64,000 nt of DNA from Campanula takesimana. Its lineage: Eukaryota; Streptophyta; Magnoliopsida; Asterales; Campanulaceae. The number at the start of each line of letters is the position of its first letter. Positions within the stretch are counted from its first letter, which is position 1. The stretch spans positions 239,765 to 303,764 of the forward strand of contig JAOWBW010001440.1 of NCBI GenBank assembly GCA_026119855.1. Reading direction: 5' to 3'. The position numbers and the translations under genes were made by a program. This document shows, in pieces, positions 11,171 through 21,775 of the stretch. The notes below the pieces were generated by a model. It was given only the letters and a program-made list of their open reading frames with translations, did not search any database and was not told the origin of the DNA.

Positions 11171-11389
11171 ATTCGAATGATAATCTGTAGGGATGATCTA
11201 CACGTATAACATGAAAGATGATAAGCATTGATGGTATGAGAGTGCGTGAAAAATGTCTCATGTTCATGATAGCACAGAAAGTATCATATTATTCGGTGAG
11301 TATCCGTAATGCCAAAATGGTTGAGTTCTTGATGTTAACTCAAGGAAATAACTATGTCTAAAGGGAGTTCTGAAGGATGGAACCAAGAC

Positions 11390-14300
11390 AAAAATAAAAT
11401 TTGGAAGTCGATTTGATCGAATTGGAGGTTGGTGAATTCGATGTAATCTTGGGAATGGACTGGTTATCTGCATACCATGCCATGTGGATTGTTTTAAGAA
11501 GGAAGTTTACTTCAGATTATCGTCTGGAAAAGAGTTTAGGTTCCAAGGCACGGGGCCTAGGACTAGATTAGATTTTATTTCGGTGATGAAAGCTTGCAAA
11601 TTGTCAAGAAAGGGATGTGACGGATTTTTGGCCTACATTAGCGAGAATGACCAAAAAGGAAGTTAGTATTGAATCTTTGTCTATAAATAGAAATTTTGAA
11701 GATGTATTTCAAGAAGATTTGCCTGGTATACCACCGGAGAGATGAGGTGGAGTTCTCTATAGATTAGTACTAGAAACCGCACCAATATCAAAGGCGCCGT
11801 GCAGGATGGCTCCGACAGAATTGAAAGAATTAAAGGAACAACTACAAGAATTGTTGGAAAAGGGTTTGTTTTGTTAAGACCAAGTGTACCTCTATGGGGT
11901 GCACCGGTGTTGTTGGTAAAGAAGAAGGATTGATCGATGAGAATGTGTATCGATTATTGAGAGTTGAATCGTGTGACGGTAAGAAATCAGTACCCGTTGC
12001 CATGAATAGACGATTTGTTTGACCGACTTCAAGGAGCGTGCTACTTTTCGAAAATAGATTTGGGGTCTAGTTATCATCAGTTAAGGGTGACAAAGGAAGA
12101 TATTGCGAAGATGGCCTTTAGGACAAGGTATGGTCACTATGAGTTTTTGGTGATGCCATTCGGATTGGCTAATGCGCCTGTTGCATTTATGGAACTGATG
12201 AATAGGATATTTCAAGAATTCCTGGACAAGTGTGTCATAGTGTTCATTGACGACATCTTAGTATATTCAAAGATTAAGGAAGATCATGAAGAGCATTTGA
12301 AGATTGTGCTGCAAAATTTAAGAGAACAACAATTATATGCTAAGTTCAAGAAGTGCGAATTTTGGTTGGACAAAGTAGCGTTCCTAGGACATGTGGTATC
12401 AAAGGATGGAGTAGCAGTGGACCCAACGAAAATAGAAGCTATCGTGAATTGGGAAAGACCCACTACTATTAATGAAATAAGGAGTTTCTTGGGATTGGCT
12501 GGTTAATATAGGAGATTCGTTGAAGGTTTCTCTAAGTTATCTGCACCGTTAACAAGGCTAACCCAAAAGGGGGCAAGATTCACTTGGTCAGACGAGTGCG
12601 AAAAGAATTTCCAAGTGTTGAAGAGACGGTTGGTGTCTGCACCAGTTCTTACGTTACCTTCTAAATCAAATGGATTTGTGGTATATAGTGATGCGTCGAT
12701 TTAAGGATTAGGTTGCGTGTTAATGCAGAATGACAATGTTATAACCTGCGCATCGAGGCAATTGAAACTCCATGAAAAGAACTACCCGACTCATGATTTG
12801 GAATTAGTTGCGGTAGTTTTCGCATTGAAGATTTGGAGACATTACTTATATGGGACTACGTGCCAGATTTACACGGATCATAGGAGTCTTAAGTATATCT
12901 TCCCTCAAAAGGAGCTTAATATGATGCAAAGGAGATGGCTCGAATTATTAAAGGACTATGATTGTGAAATCCTATACCATCCTGGGAAAGCCAATAAGGT
13001 GGCGGACGCGCTAAGTAGGAAGAATCATGGAACCCTAGTGACGTTAAATCCTAAGGAGGTAAGTGCATGGAACCGCATTGAAGTGTTAGGTATGAAAGTA
13101 CGAGTTCAAGGGTATATGGCACATTTGAGTGTACAACCTACTCTTTTGGATAGAATTAAGATAGCACAAGAATTTGATGAAGAAGTAATCAAGATACGTG
13201 CGAAAATAGTGGAAGGTAAAGGGAAAGACTTTCGTGTAGGAGAAGATGGGATTGTGAGCTACCGATCAAGGATTTGGGTGCCAAACAACGAGGATATCAA
13301 AAGAGAGATTCTAAATGAAGCCCACTGTTCGAGGTTTTCTGTGCATCCGGGAAGTAAAAAGATGTATAGAGAGTTGAGGGAATCATATTGGTGGAACCAC
13401 ATGAAGTGTCGGAATTTGTGTCAAGATATTTGGTGGGTCAACAAGTGAAAAGTGAGGATCAAAAACCTGCTGAACTACTACAGTCGTTACCAAGTAGGAA
13501 CATATAGCAATGGATCTGGTAGTTTGATTTCCAAAGGCGTTGAAAGGACATAATGCGATTTGGGTCATAGTGGACAGACTCACGAAATCGGCTCACTTTC
13601 TGGCAATCAAGGTGACGGATTCGCTAGAAAAGATGGCTAAGTTATACATTGATGAAATTATAAGCTTGCATGGAATACCGGTTTCGATAGTATCAGATCG
13701 AGATGCAAGATTCACATCGAAATTTTGGCAAAGTCTGCAACAAGCGTTGGGGACAGAGTTGACAATGAGTACAACTTTTCACCCGCAGACAGATGGGCAG
13801 TCAGAGAGAAACATCGTTGGATTGGCAAGGGACTTGGGATAGACATTTGCCATTAGTGGAGTTAGAATATAACAATATTTTCCATGCTAGTATTGGAATG
13901 GCACCGTACGAAGCATTATATGGACGAAAGTGTAGATCACCGACTTGTTGGGATGAAGTAGGTGATAAGAAGTTGACTGGACCAGAAATTGTCCAAGTGA
14001 CGGCGGATAAAGTACAACAGACCCGGAAGTGGTTATTGACTGTTTAGAGTAGACAGAAGTCGTATGCGGATCGCCGAAGGCGCGATTTGGAATTTAAATT
14101 GGGCGATCAAGTATTTATGAATATTTCGCCAACGAAAGGAGTCATGAGGTTCGGTATTCGCGGGAAGTTAAGCCCAAGATATGTTGGACCGTTTAAAATT
14201 TTTGAATGAGTGGGGATGATAGCTTATAAGTTAGCTTTACCGCCTGTGCTAGCTGGAGTGCACAAAATGCTAAAGAAGTGCATTTACGATCCGAGTCATG

Positions 14301-14493
14301 TGATCGAGTATAAGAAACCGATTTGAGCTATGACGAGAGACCCGTAAAGATTGTAGATCGGAAAGATCAAATACTGAGGAAAAGAGTGATTCCTTATGTG
14401 AAAGTGCAATGGAGTAACCACACGGAAAGAGAAGCTACGTGGGAACTCGAGAGCGAGATGCGAGAGACGTATCACGACTTATTTTCAGAATGA
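11390..14493 (+). pseudogene. gypsy pol remnant: protease C-part, RT, RNase H, integrase, chromodomain
   Basis: The protease tail has FDVILGMDWLSAYHA (about 11440), but no D[ST]G active site is seen upstream. RT (about 11990-12500) shows FSKIDLGSSYHQLRV, FLVMPFGLANAP and the catalytic FIDDIL. RNase H (12660-12900) has SDAS and YTDHRSLKYIF. Integrase shows the HHCC-type HPGSKKMYRELRESYWW (13343), the core Asp and Glu in IVDRLTKSAHF, VSDRDARFT and HPQTDGQSER, and a C-terminal chromodomain (14326-14493) with KVQWSNHTEREATWE. In-frame stops occur near 11876, 12504, 12702, 13446 and 14044, with frameshifts near 13500 and 13830. It cannot make a polyprotein. Confidence 0.93.
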
Positions 14494-14537
14494 CGTACGA
14501 TGATTTGGAGGACCAAACCCTTTTAAGGAGGTAAGAA

Positions 14538-16534
14538 TGTAATATCCTGCCCCCTTAGATATTTTTTTTATTTGGACTCTTTAATTATTAATGGACCGTA
14601 GTGATTAAAAAGAGTTAGTGGGTTAAACATTGGGCCTTAGTTAATTGAGTCCATTAAGGTAAAGGAAACCCAATTAGTGAAGGGTTTGAAAACCCTATAA
14701 TATATAAACTCTCATAAATCCCTAGCCTCTTTATGATTTATCAAAAGAAAAGAAAAGGAACGGCAGAGACAGAGAAGAGAGGCTGCGCAGAGAAGGAGTA
14801 GCGCAGACAAAATAGAAACCGAAAGAGAGAAGGAGAGCTCGGAGGAGGAGAAAGAAAGAGGAAGGTTGTGTTCATCAAAGGTAAAAAAACTAGAACCCTT
14901 AAACCTTCTCTTCTCCTCTAATCATTGAGAATTAAGGTGATGAGACCCTAAGAATAATTATGATCAACTAGGGTTTGAGTTGATTAGGGTTTAAAGAAGA
15001 AGATGATGATGGGAGTTGTTGTGTATGTGTGTGTGTGTAGTTTATGTGTGTTCTGTGTGCACGTGTGTGTTGTGGGCAGTATGTGCCGTGTTTGAGTGTG
15101 TGGGCAGCGTGTTTGTGTGTGTGTGTGTACTGTGTGCGTGGTGTGTGCAGATGTGTATGTATCAGTGTGTGTACAATGTGTGTTTGTGTGTGCAGATGTG
15201 TGTGTACGCGTGTGTTGGTGTGGGTTGCGAATAATATTTTCCAAAGCGGTGAATAGTATTTTTTTCAAAGCTGCGAATAGTAACTTACAAGCTGTGAATA
15301 GTGTTTTGATGGGATTAAAATAATCCTAAGACATATTAATTGAGAATAGAAACAATGAAACCCTAGGGGTAATTTGGTAAACCTAAAAAGGGTACTTTGG
15401 GAATAAATACCGGGGATAGTACAAACCCTAGAATAGATAGTAACCTAAAGGAGTTAAGAATGACTCGTAAGGTTAACAAAGTAAATTAAAGTATAATGGG
15501 ACGGAGAATTAATGTAATTCGTGTTCCTAAGAAAGTCTTAATTGCGTGTTTGTAAATTGTGCACGTGACCTTGCAAAGGAAAATAACGCAAAGATAAGGT
15601 AAGGGATTACGTTCCTTAGTTCTTGAATGTCTCTATCCTTTGATGTAGGATTCCTTGAATTTCTTTCATGAGTAGTTACCATGTGGCGGTAACGTTTTGA
15701 ATTCTTAAAGGTTGAGAACGCCTTTTGAATGTTCCTACCATTTGACATATCTTAAATCAATGGGTATCAAAAGTATCTTTGAAATTGTATGGTGTTCTTG
15801 TACCTTGGACACTAAGTTGAAACTTTGCTATATCTTAATTTGGTATAGACGTGTTGAAACCTTGCTATATCTTAATTTGGTATAGACGTTCGCTTAGTCT
15901 GAAATGAAAAAGGACTAAGTAGGGTAGTCTGGTCTGAAATGAAAAGGACTAGACTTTTATACTGCTTATTGAAGTAGTTGATTATCATGATAAATCTTAC
16001 TTAAATGCCCTGATCAGGCATTGCACCTGAAATGGTGACGTTATCTTGGAATTGACGGATTTGAAAGTAAATGCCACATTTCGTATTGAAAAGTTTAATT
16101 GTTAACTGTCTTGAACTTAACGGTTAACTTGATATTTTATGAAAGCTTATATTTGAAAATATTATTGTTGTTTCGTTCTTCCGGTCATCTCTCCTTAGAA
16201 CCCGGAGAGATCCCGTATGAACTTACTGAGCATTGTTCGCTCACCCCTTCCATAATTATTGTTCTTCAGGGGATAAGTAGGTGAAGGATTCCAAGGGACA
16301 AGGAGATTGTTGATAAGGTGAAGTTTGAAGATCCTTGATGACGAGAGGTTATGGACGGTTATGACTAGCCGTTAGATTTAAGAAAGACAATTTAGTCATG
16401 TTTACTTTTAAATGTTGGTTATGACTAGCCGTTGATGTTTGAATTATGGTTTAAGACCGTTGTTTCCCGAGTTTGGGGACGGATGTTGTTTATTTAAAAG
16501 ATATTATTTTACTTTGAAAATTTGGGATGTTACA
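14538..16534 (+). repeat. 3' LTR of the gypsy element
   Basis: 1,997 bp, nearly identical to 7123-9124 with scattered substitutions and small indels (for example one AAAAG unit lost near 14754). A purine-rich AAGGAGGTAAGAA (14525-14537) directly before it is the likely polypurine tract. Confidence 0.93.
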
Positions 16535-16864
16535 CTTTATATAGTTATTTACAAAATTATTGTTCTAATTAAAATAATTATCATATTTTAAAATTATTAT
16601 CATATAATTATTCTTTGATTTTAGTCATAAAGTTAATAATTATAAAAAAAAATTAATGCAAAAAATTTAATACTCATGGTTGGAGATGGTTTTTTAATAT
16701 TATGTGAATAATAGTCAATAAATATTAAATTTTAAATTTAATACCTATATAGTTAGTATGTTGTTCGATTTTGCTCTAATGTAAGTAATAATAAAAGTGG
16801 GGTCTAAAATTTCCAACATGATTGATCCAAGATGTGATAATGGATGCCTAGTAGGAGTATATTA
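16535..16864. other. AT-rich intergenic spacer
   Basis: Starts with the second copy of the gypsy target duplication and ends with the hAT target duplication. No ORF or repeat was recognised. Confidence 0.5.
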
Positions 16865-17984
16865 TAGGGCTGACCGTTTGTATCAAACCAAACCAATCAA
16901 CCGAGTATCAACCGAACTAAACGTTTGGTATACCGAAATCCGGTATACCGAAAGTTTGGTACGGTACTACCGTACCAATTATGCATACTTGGTTGGTACA
17001 CGGTACGCAAATATAAGGTTGGTTGGTATACCGTGTACCGAGTATATTTTATAAAAATAATTTTAACTATATATTTAATTAAAAAACATATAAAAATAAT
17101 AACATGAGATCCAGGATTAGAAATTTCTTCTGTGTAGATTAGACTGCACATTGCTTTCTTAAGAGGATTTGTTGTATTTATATATATAGTTTTTATTATT
17201 ATTTTGTTCGTGGATCTGGACATGAGTGTTAGTATATAAAATTGAACTGGTGCTTAAAATATGGTTTCAGGGACTTCAAAAAGTGATATGTATATGGGTA
17301 TAGCTAGGAATAGCACATATAGAGAGCCTCAATTTAATAAATATCACTATGCTTCTGCCTGTCTCACCAGTTTTGAGCTGGCTAAGACAAGATACCAGGA
17401 AAAAGTTTTAGTTTTCGTACAAATTTTACTTCTCTAATCAGCCGAGCCATGTCTTGTTTTCCTAATGTTTAGTTTAGAGCTATACTTTATATTTATTCAT
17501 TGAAGACATATTTATATTTATATGTTTTGAAGTACAGATCAGGTCTACATAATTAAGCACTTAATTCTTTTAGGTTTAGCAGCTCAGACCATGGTGTTAT
17601 TAGTAGTCTAGTTGTCAATCTTGATATATACTAGGACATCCATTTATCTTGTTAATGTTTAGCGGCAGTTAAGAAGTAGTGAAATTGTGCTATATGTATG
17701 TATGTGTGTGTCTATATATATATTCCATGTCTTAGCTGATGGTAGGAAAGCATAATCCTGCTCTTTTCACTTTCTTATTCATATAATATTGGACATTTTT
17801 CTTGTTTCGATTTTTAATGGTAGGAGCTTAGTACCAACCGTACCGACCAATACCAACCGAACCAATTATGTTGGTATACCGACATTGACGGTGGTATCGG
17901 TACTTATTTTAGTGTACCATCTTAAACTTGGTTGGTACACGGTACATAGAAAAGACAGTCGGTATACCAACCATGCCAGCCCTA
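16865..17984. mobile_element. Non-autonomous hAT-type element with GGTATACC subterminal repeats
   Basis: An 8-bp target duplication GTATATTA lies at 16857-16864 and 17985-17992. The terminal inverted repeats start TAGGGCTG. Both ends (16865-17045, 17830-17984) are packed with short GGTTGGTATACC / GGTACACGG motifs in both orientations, as subterminal transposase-binding repeats often are. The 780-bp core is AT-rich with no transposase. Open frames in the ends are artefacts of the repeats. Confidence 0.85.
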
Positions 17985-18117
17985 GTATATTATACACTAG
18001 TAAAAGTGCCCATGGTGCGCACCAGAGTCACTACAAAAGTGTATGTGAATCAGAGCAGTGGTGAAGCTAGGAATTTTCATCGATGTGGGTAAAAAAAAAA
18101 TTAGTGTATAACTTTTA
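17985..18117. other. Spacer between two transposons
   Basis: Contains the hAT target duplication copy and the MULE target duplication copy (18109-18117). Sequence resembling a degenerate element end (GTGGTGAAGCTAGGAATTTT near 18058, and TAGCTCCGCCACTGAATTAAA near 19542) suggests that the MULE split an older element with CAGTGGCGGAGC-type ends. Confidence 0.4.
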
Positions 18118-19411
18118 GGGCAAATTGCCAATTAGTTACCTGAGTTTGTCGTCAAGTTTCAATTAGTTACCCAGTTTGTGTTTCGGTCAATTTAGTTATC
18201 GAATTTGTCTTTTTGTTACAATTCGGTGTAAAATTAGTTAGTTCGTCAAAAACTTAACGAAAATAACGAAAATAGATGAAAAGATGTAACAAACTTTTGC
18301 CAAAATTGCGATGATCACCCCTATAGTTTATATTATTTCAGTTTGCCTCACCCTTATAAATTTTCCAGAAAAATATACTCCCTCCCCTTCCCCCTCCAAT
18401 CGTTAATAAAATACGCTCTCTCTCTCTCCCTCTCTCCAGCCCACGGCCTCTCCCTCCGCAGCCGTCAAATTCTCCGACTCCGGCAAAGATGAGCCAAGGA
18501 GGGACCGCCAACTCATCAACGTGTACACGGTGAACCAACCAAAACAAGTCCCCGCCGGCAAGAGCTTCTTCTCCGGCCAAACTCCATCAAATCGGGCGAA
18601 TTCCGTGCGATTGGCTTCAAATCGGAGGAGGCCCAGGTGAGATCAGTTCGGTCGTTGAACGTTGAGGTAGCCGTTGACGCCGTTGCCGTGTTCCGCCGAG
18701 GTCGCCGACGCCGTTGCCGATATCCGTTGACGCCGACGCCATTGTTACAGATCTGTTCCTTTTTTTTTCTTTTTTTTTTTTTGAACCCAATTCTAGGTTT
18801 GATTTTTGTCTAATTATGTGGTGATTTCTGCGTTTTAAGCTGATTTCTTTCAAATAAATAGATTGGATTGAAATAATTTCTAAATCCAGTTCACTTTCAA
18901 GATTCCTCCGTTTCATTTGCTTTTGATTTCTGCGTTTTTTTTTAAGCTGATTTCTTTGATCTGGGTTGGTTCGCTCTGGGTTTGTTCATGTTTTAGAAAC
19001 CCAGATCTGCAGTTGGTTTTGATTTGAAGATTGCACGGTCGTCGTGGTGGCACTGCGGTGGTTCTGATGGCGGGCATGGTGGCACTACGGTGGTTCCGGT
19101 GGCGGGCATGGTGGTTATCGTGGTTGCCGGACTTGGGCTTGTTATTGTTGTTGGTTAGAAATAAGATAGCTCTTAACATTCGTTAGTTTAGGGGTGTAAT
19201 GGAATAATTTAAACTTTAGGGGTGATCATTGCAATTTTGAAAGAACTTTGTTACGTTTTTCATCAATTTTCGTTAGTTTTTTGACAAACAAACGGATTTT
19301 ACACCAATTGAAACAAAAAGACAAATTCAATAACTAAATTGACCGAAACACAAACTGGGTAACTAATTGAAACTTGACGACAAACTCAGGTAACTAATTG
19401 GCAATTTGCCC
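18118..19411. mobile_element. Mutator-like element with long TIRs and GC-rich cargo (Pack-MULE type)
   Basis: Perfect 9-bp target duplication TAACTTTTA (18109-18117, 19412-19420). The terminal inverted repeats run for about 190 bp, starting GGGCAAATTGCCAATTAGTT, a MULE hallmark. The middle (about 18380-18760 and 18960-19150) is clearly GC-richer than the flanks and looks like captured host sequence. No MuDR-type transposase is present. Confidence 0.88.
18380..18760. pseudogene. GC-rich captured gene fragment inside the MULE
   Basis: The sequence is CT-rich then GC-rich, with codon-like CCG/CGG use and open stretches on both strands: an 80-aa frame at 18338-18580 minus, and a Pro/Ser-rich frame on the plus strand around ATG 18489. 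No known domain was recognised, so neither strand nor parent can be fixed. GCCGTTGACGCC-type short repeats occur at 18670-18740. A second patch at 19035-19125 repeats GGCGGGCATGGTGG. Confidence 0.4.
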
Positions 19412-19420
19412 TAACTTTTA

Positions 19421-19822
19421 TCTTAAACCTTAAAGAGGGCAAAATTCAATAAATTGCACTAAACTCTCAATTTTTGTAAATTTTGCACTAGTAAATTAAA
19501 AAAAAAAAATCAATTGGCGCAACTGCCCCTTTGAGTCTCATGTAGCTCCGCCACTGAATTAAAGGAAAATATATCAGCGTGGAAAGACTATGATTTAACA
19601 TTTTAGACGTCTACTAAATTGTGAAAAATTAAATTTACCTTTAACCAATATCAAATTTCAACATTTTTAAACATTCTCTTTGAAACAGAGAAAGTAATTT
19701 TGTTTTTATTTTTACTTCAGTGTGTAGTTAGCTTAGTGTGTAGTTAAGCTGCAATATTGTTTGGAACAGCTGTTAAGGCTATACTTATGGTTTGTAGGCA
19801 AATTGTATCATACAACCACATA
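19421..19822. other. Intergenic DNA
   Basis: AT-rich with no ORF. The first 130 bp may be the second half of an older element interrupted by the MULE (see 17985-18117). Confidence 0.4.
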
Positions 19823-20279
19823 CTACCTCCGTCCCATTTTAAGAGTCAAAAAATGAATGGGTTCAAGAATGAGTTTATTGCAAAACTGACATGCGTACTT
19901 TCATTTATTTTCAATTTGACTCGCAAATTTTGAAAACATCAAATGTGGGTTGCGTACTTAATATTTTTAACGAGTGCTAAAAAAGTTGTCTCAAAATTTT
20001 GAAAATTAAAGTACGCAACCCACATTTGATGTTTCCAAAGTTTGTGAGTCAAATTGAAAATAAATGAAAGTACGCATGTCAGTTTTGTAATTAACTCGTT
20101 CAAGAATTAAGGAAAAGGTGATGTGTTGTTAGTTGAGTAGGAGGGAAAAAAATGGAGTAGAGAAGAGTTGGTTGATAATTGTTGTGAGTATGACATGTAG
20201 GACCCACTTTCCATTTTAGGATTTTGACTCTTAAATGCCCCTTTAAAAAAAATTGACTCTTAAAATGAGACAGAGGGAG
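19823..20279. mobile_element. Stowaway-like MITE interrupted by a nested element
   Basis: The ends CTACCTCCGTCCCATTTTAA and its complement pair in register over more than 24 bp, with TA on both sides (19821-19822, 20280-20281). The full span of 457 bp is large because a second MITE sits inside. Without that insert and its duplication the element would be about 220 bp, a normal size. Confidence 0.85.
19871..20097. mobile_element. MULE-type MITE nested in the Stowaway MITE
   Basis: A 10-bp direct repeat GTTCAAGAAT flanks it (19861-19870, 20098-20107). The ends GAGTTTATTGCAAAACTGAC and its complement continue into about 100-bp inverted arms joined by a short loop. The 9-10 bp duplication fits the Mutator superfamily. 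Confidence 0.75.
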
Positions 20280-20550
20280 TATAACGTGGAATTTAATGGT
20301 CAAATTCTTACAATTTCGTACACAATATTGTTACAATATTACAATTTAAAGCAATTTCTAAAGTTGAAAGCTCAATACTATAAAGGACTAGACTGGACAT
20401 GATATTTAGGGTTTGGTTTTCATTTTCTAAAAGTTTGGCATGATATTTAGGTGAGTTGTAAAAAAATGAATAAGAGAATGAACATGAAAAAAATGATCTT
20501 GCACTTAATTCAGCTAATTGGGGAACATGTTGGGGATCATATTTTGCTCA
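20280..20550. other. Intergenic spacer
   Basis: AT-rich with no gene recognised. Ends with TCA, the 3-bp target site of the next MITE. Confidence 0.4.
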
Positions 20551-20935
20551 GACCATCTCCAATGGTACTCTAAAACTCCAAATATAGAGTATTGTTTTAC
20601 TCCAATGATACTCAAAACATTGCTCTATTAATAGAGCAACTCTATCACTTGCTTCAAATTTGGTGCAAGTGATAGTGCTGCGCTATCCCGTTTTTCTTCT
20701 TCTTTTTCTTTTTAAATATCCGTTTTTTGTTTTTCTTTTTGATATATATGAAAATATTTTACAATATAAAATTCTATAACCTACTATTATTTATATATGT
20801 GAAACAATAATGAATATTGTTATTATATTCTTATTTAGTATAAGATTTGAAGCAAACTGTTGGAAATATTTGGTGTAAAAATTGCACTATTATAAAGAAT
20901 AGTGCAATTTTTGCACTAAACTGTTGGAGATGGTC
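20551..20935. mobile_element. Tourist-like (PIF/Harbinger) MITE
   Basis: Inverted ends GACCATCTCCAA(T) and TTGGAGATGGTC with a 3-bp duplication TCA (20548-20550, 20936-20938). 385 bp, non-coding. It sits immediately before the recognisable start of the PPR pseudogene. Confidence 0.72.
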
Positions 20936-20939
20936 TCAT

Positions 20940-21660
20940 GCGCACCAATTTGACCGAACTCAAGCAAATCCAAGCATACTCCATCAAAACCCACCTCCAA
21001 ACTGACATTTTTTACTAACCAAGTTCATCAATTTCTGTACAAAGGAACCCACTGCTGACTCCACGGACCATGCCCACCAACTGTTCGACCAAAGTTCTCA
21101 ATCACACATTATCCTCCTCAACTTCTCATGGCCCGTGGCTATGCCCGAACTCGTACTTTTTATTAAATTACTCTCTGCGTCCCATAAATAAATGTCATAT
21201 TTAACTTGTCAGTGTTTTTAAAGAATTTGTTTTACTTGATTGTACATTGATATGATTGCACCAAGTCTCTTTCCTTAATCAGAAACACATCATTATTTTC
21301 GAACGGACTCCAAAGGAAAGGGAACATCCACTATGGGACGGAGGTAGTACGTATTTTGGCCTTGTGCCGGATGGCTACACCTTCCCATCTCTCCTCAATG
21401 CAACGGTTTAGTATAAGATAACCAGTTGCAGTTGAATTGCCTTGTATGGTAACTTATAATGCGATCATAACGAGCTATGTTAGAACTTAGAAATAGTCAG
21501 CCAAAGGAGGCTTTGTTATTTGTTTCGTGAATTGCAGGCGAAAGAGCTTAAAGCCTACTGATGTTACAATGCTTTGTTGTTGTCTCATCTTGTGCATTTT
21601 ATTAGGAGCATTACAATTGGGGAGGTGAATCCATAAACATGGTACACTAGTTCAGTACTT
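20940..21660 (+). pseudogene. PPR protein pseudogene, OTP85-like, interrupted by a MITE
   Basis: Conceptual fragments in changing frames read LKQIQAYSIKTHLQTD, TKFINFCTKEPTADSTDHA, HQLFDQ and MARGYARTR. After the MITE they continue with GLVPDGYTFPSLLNA and then VTYNAIIT, AKSLKPTDVTML and LGALQLGR, ending IHKHG. These are PLS-class PPR repeat sequences. The order and wording resemble the N-terminal half of Arabidopsis OTP85 (chloroplast RNA editing). Several frameshifts, an early stop (DIFY-stop near 21017), an internal deletion after SLLNA and complete loss of the C-terminal half show that it is dead. Confidence 0.75.
21171..21347. mobile_element. Stowaway-like MITE inside the PPR pseudogene
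   Basis: CTCTCTGCGTCCCATAAATA and its inverse ATGGGACGGAGGTAG, flanked by TA at 21169-21170 and 21348-21349. It separates the two parts of the PPR reading. Confidence 0.8.
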
Positions 21661-21775
21661 ATTCATCCAAGAAAAAGTTTTCTGGTAATTTAAACTACAG
21701 ATCAAGAACTATAATTATTTTGATATTTTAAAAAAATACTACTCTCTCCATCCCAATGTGTATAAATGATGGTCA
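21661..21775. other. Spacer between the PPR remnant and the reductase 3' end
   Basis: AT-rich. ACTCTCTCCATCCCAATGTG near 21740 looks like a single Stowaway end without its partner and lies close to the 3' end of the minus-strand reductase gene, so it may be part of its 3' UTR. Confidence 0.35.

Larger units (their letters stand above)
7123..16534 (+). mobile_element. Ty3/gypsy chromovirus (Tekay/Del-like) LTR retrotransposon, complete insertion
   Basis: The 9.4-kb element is bounded by a perfect 5-bp target duplication CTTTA (7118-7122, 16535-16539), with TGTAATATCC...GGATGTTACA LTRs. The domain order is protease remnant, reverse transcriptase, RNase H, integrase, chromodomain, which is the gypsy order. 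The interior has many stops and frameshifts, and no gag capsid or active protease site was found. The LTRs are very alike by eye (a few dozen differences over 2 kb), so insertion is fairly recent although the pol is dead. This suggests movement in trans. Confidence 0.93.
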
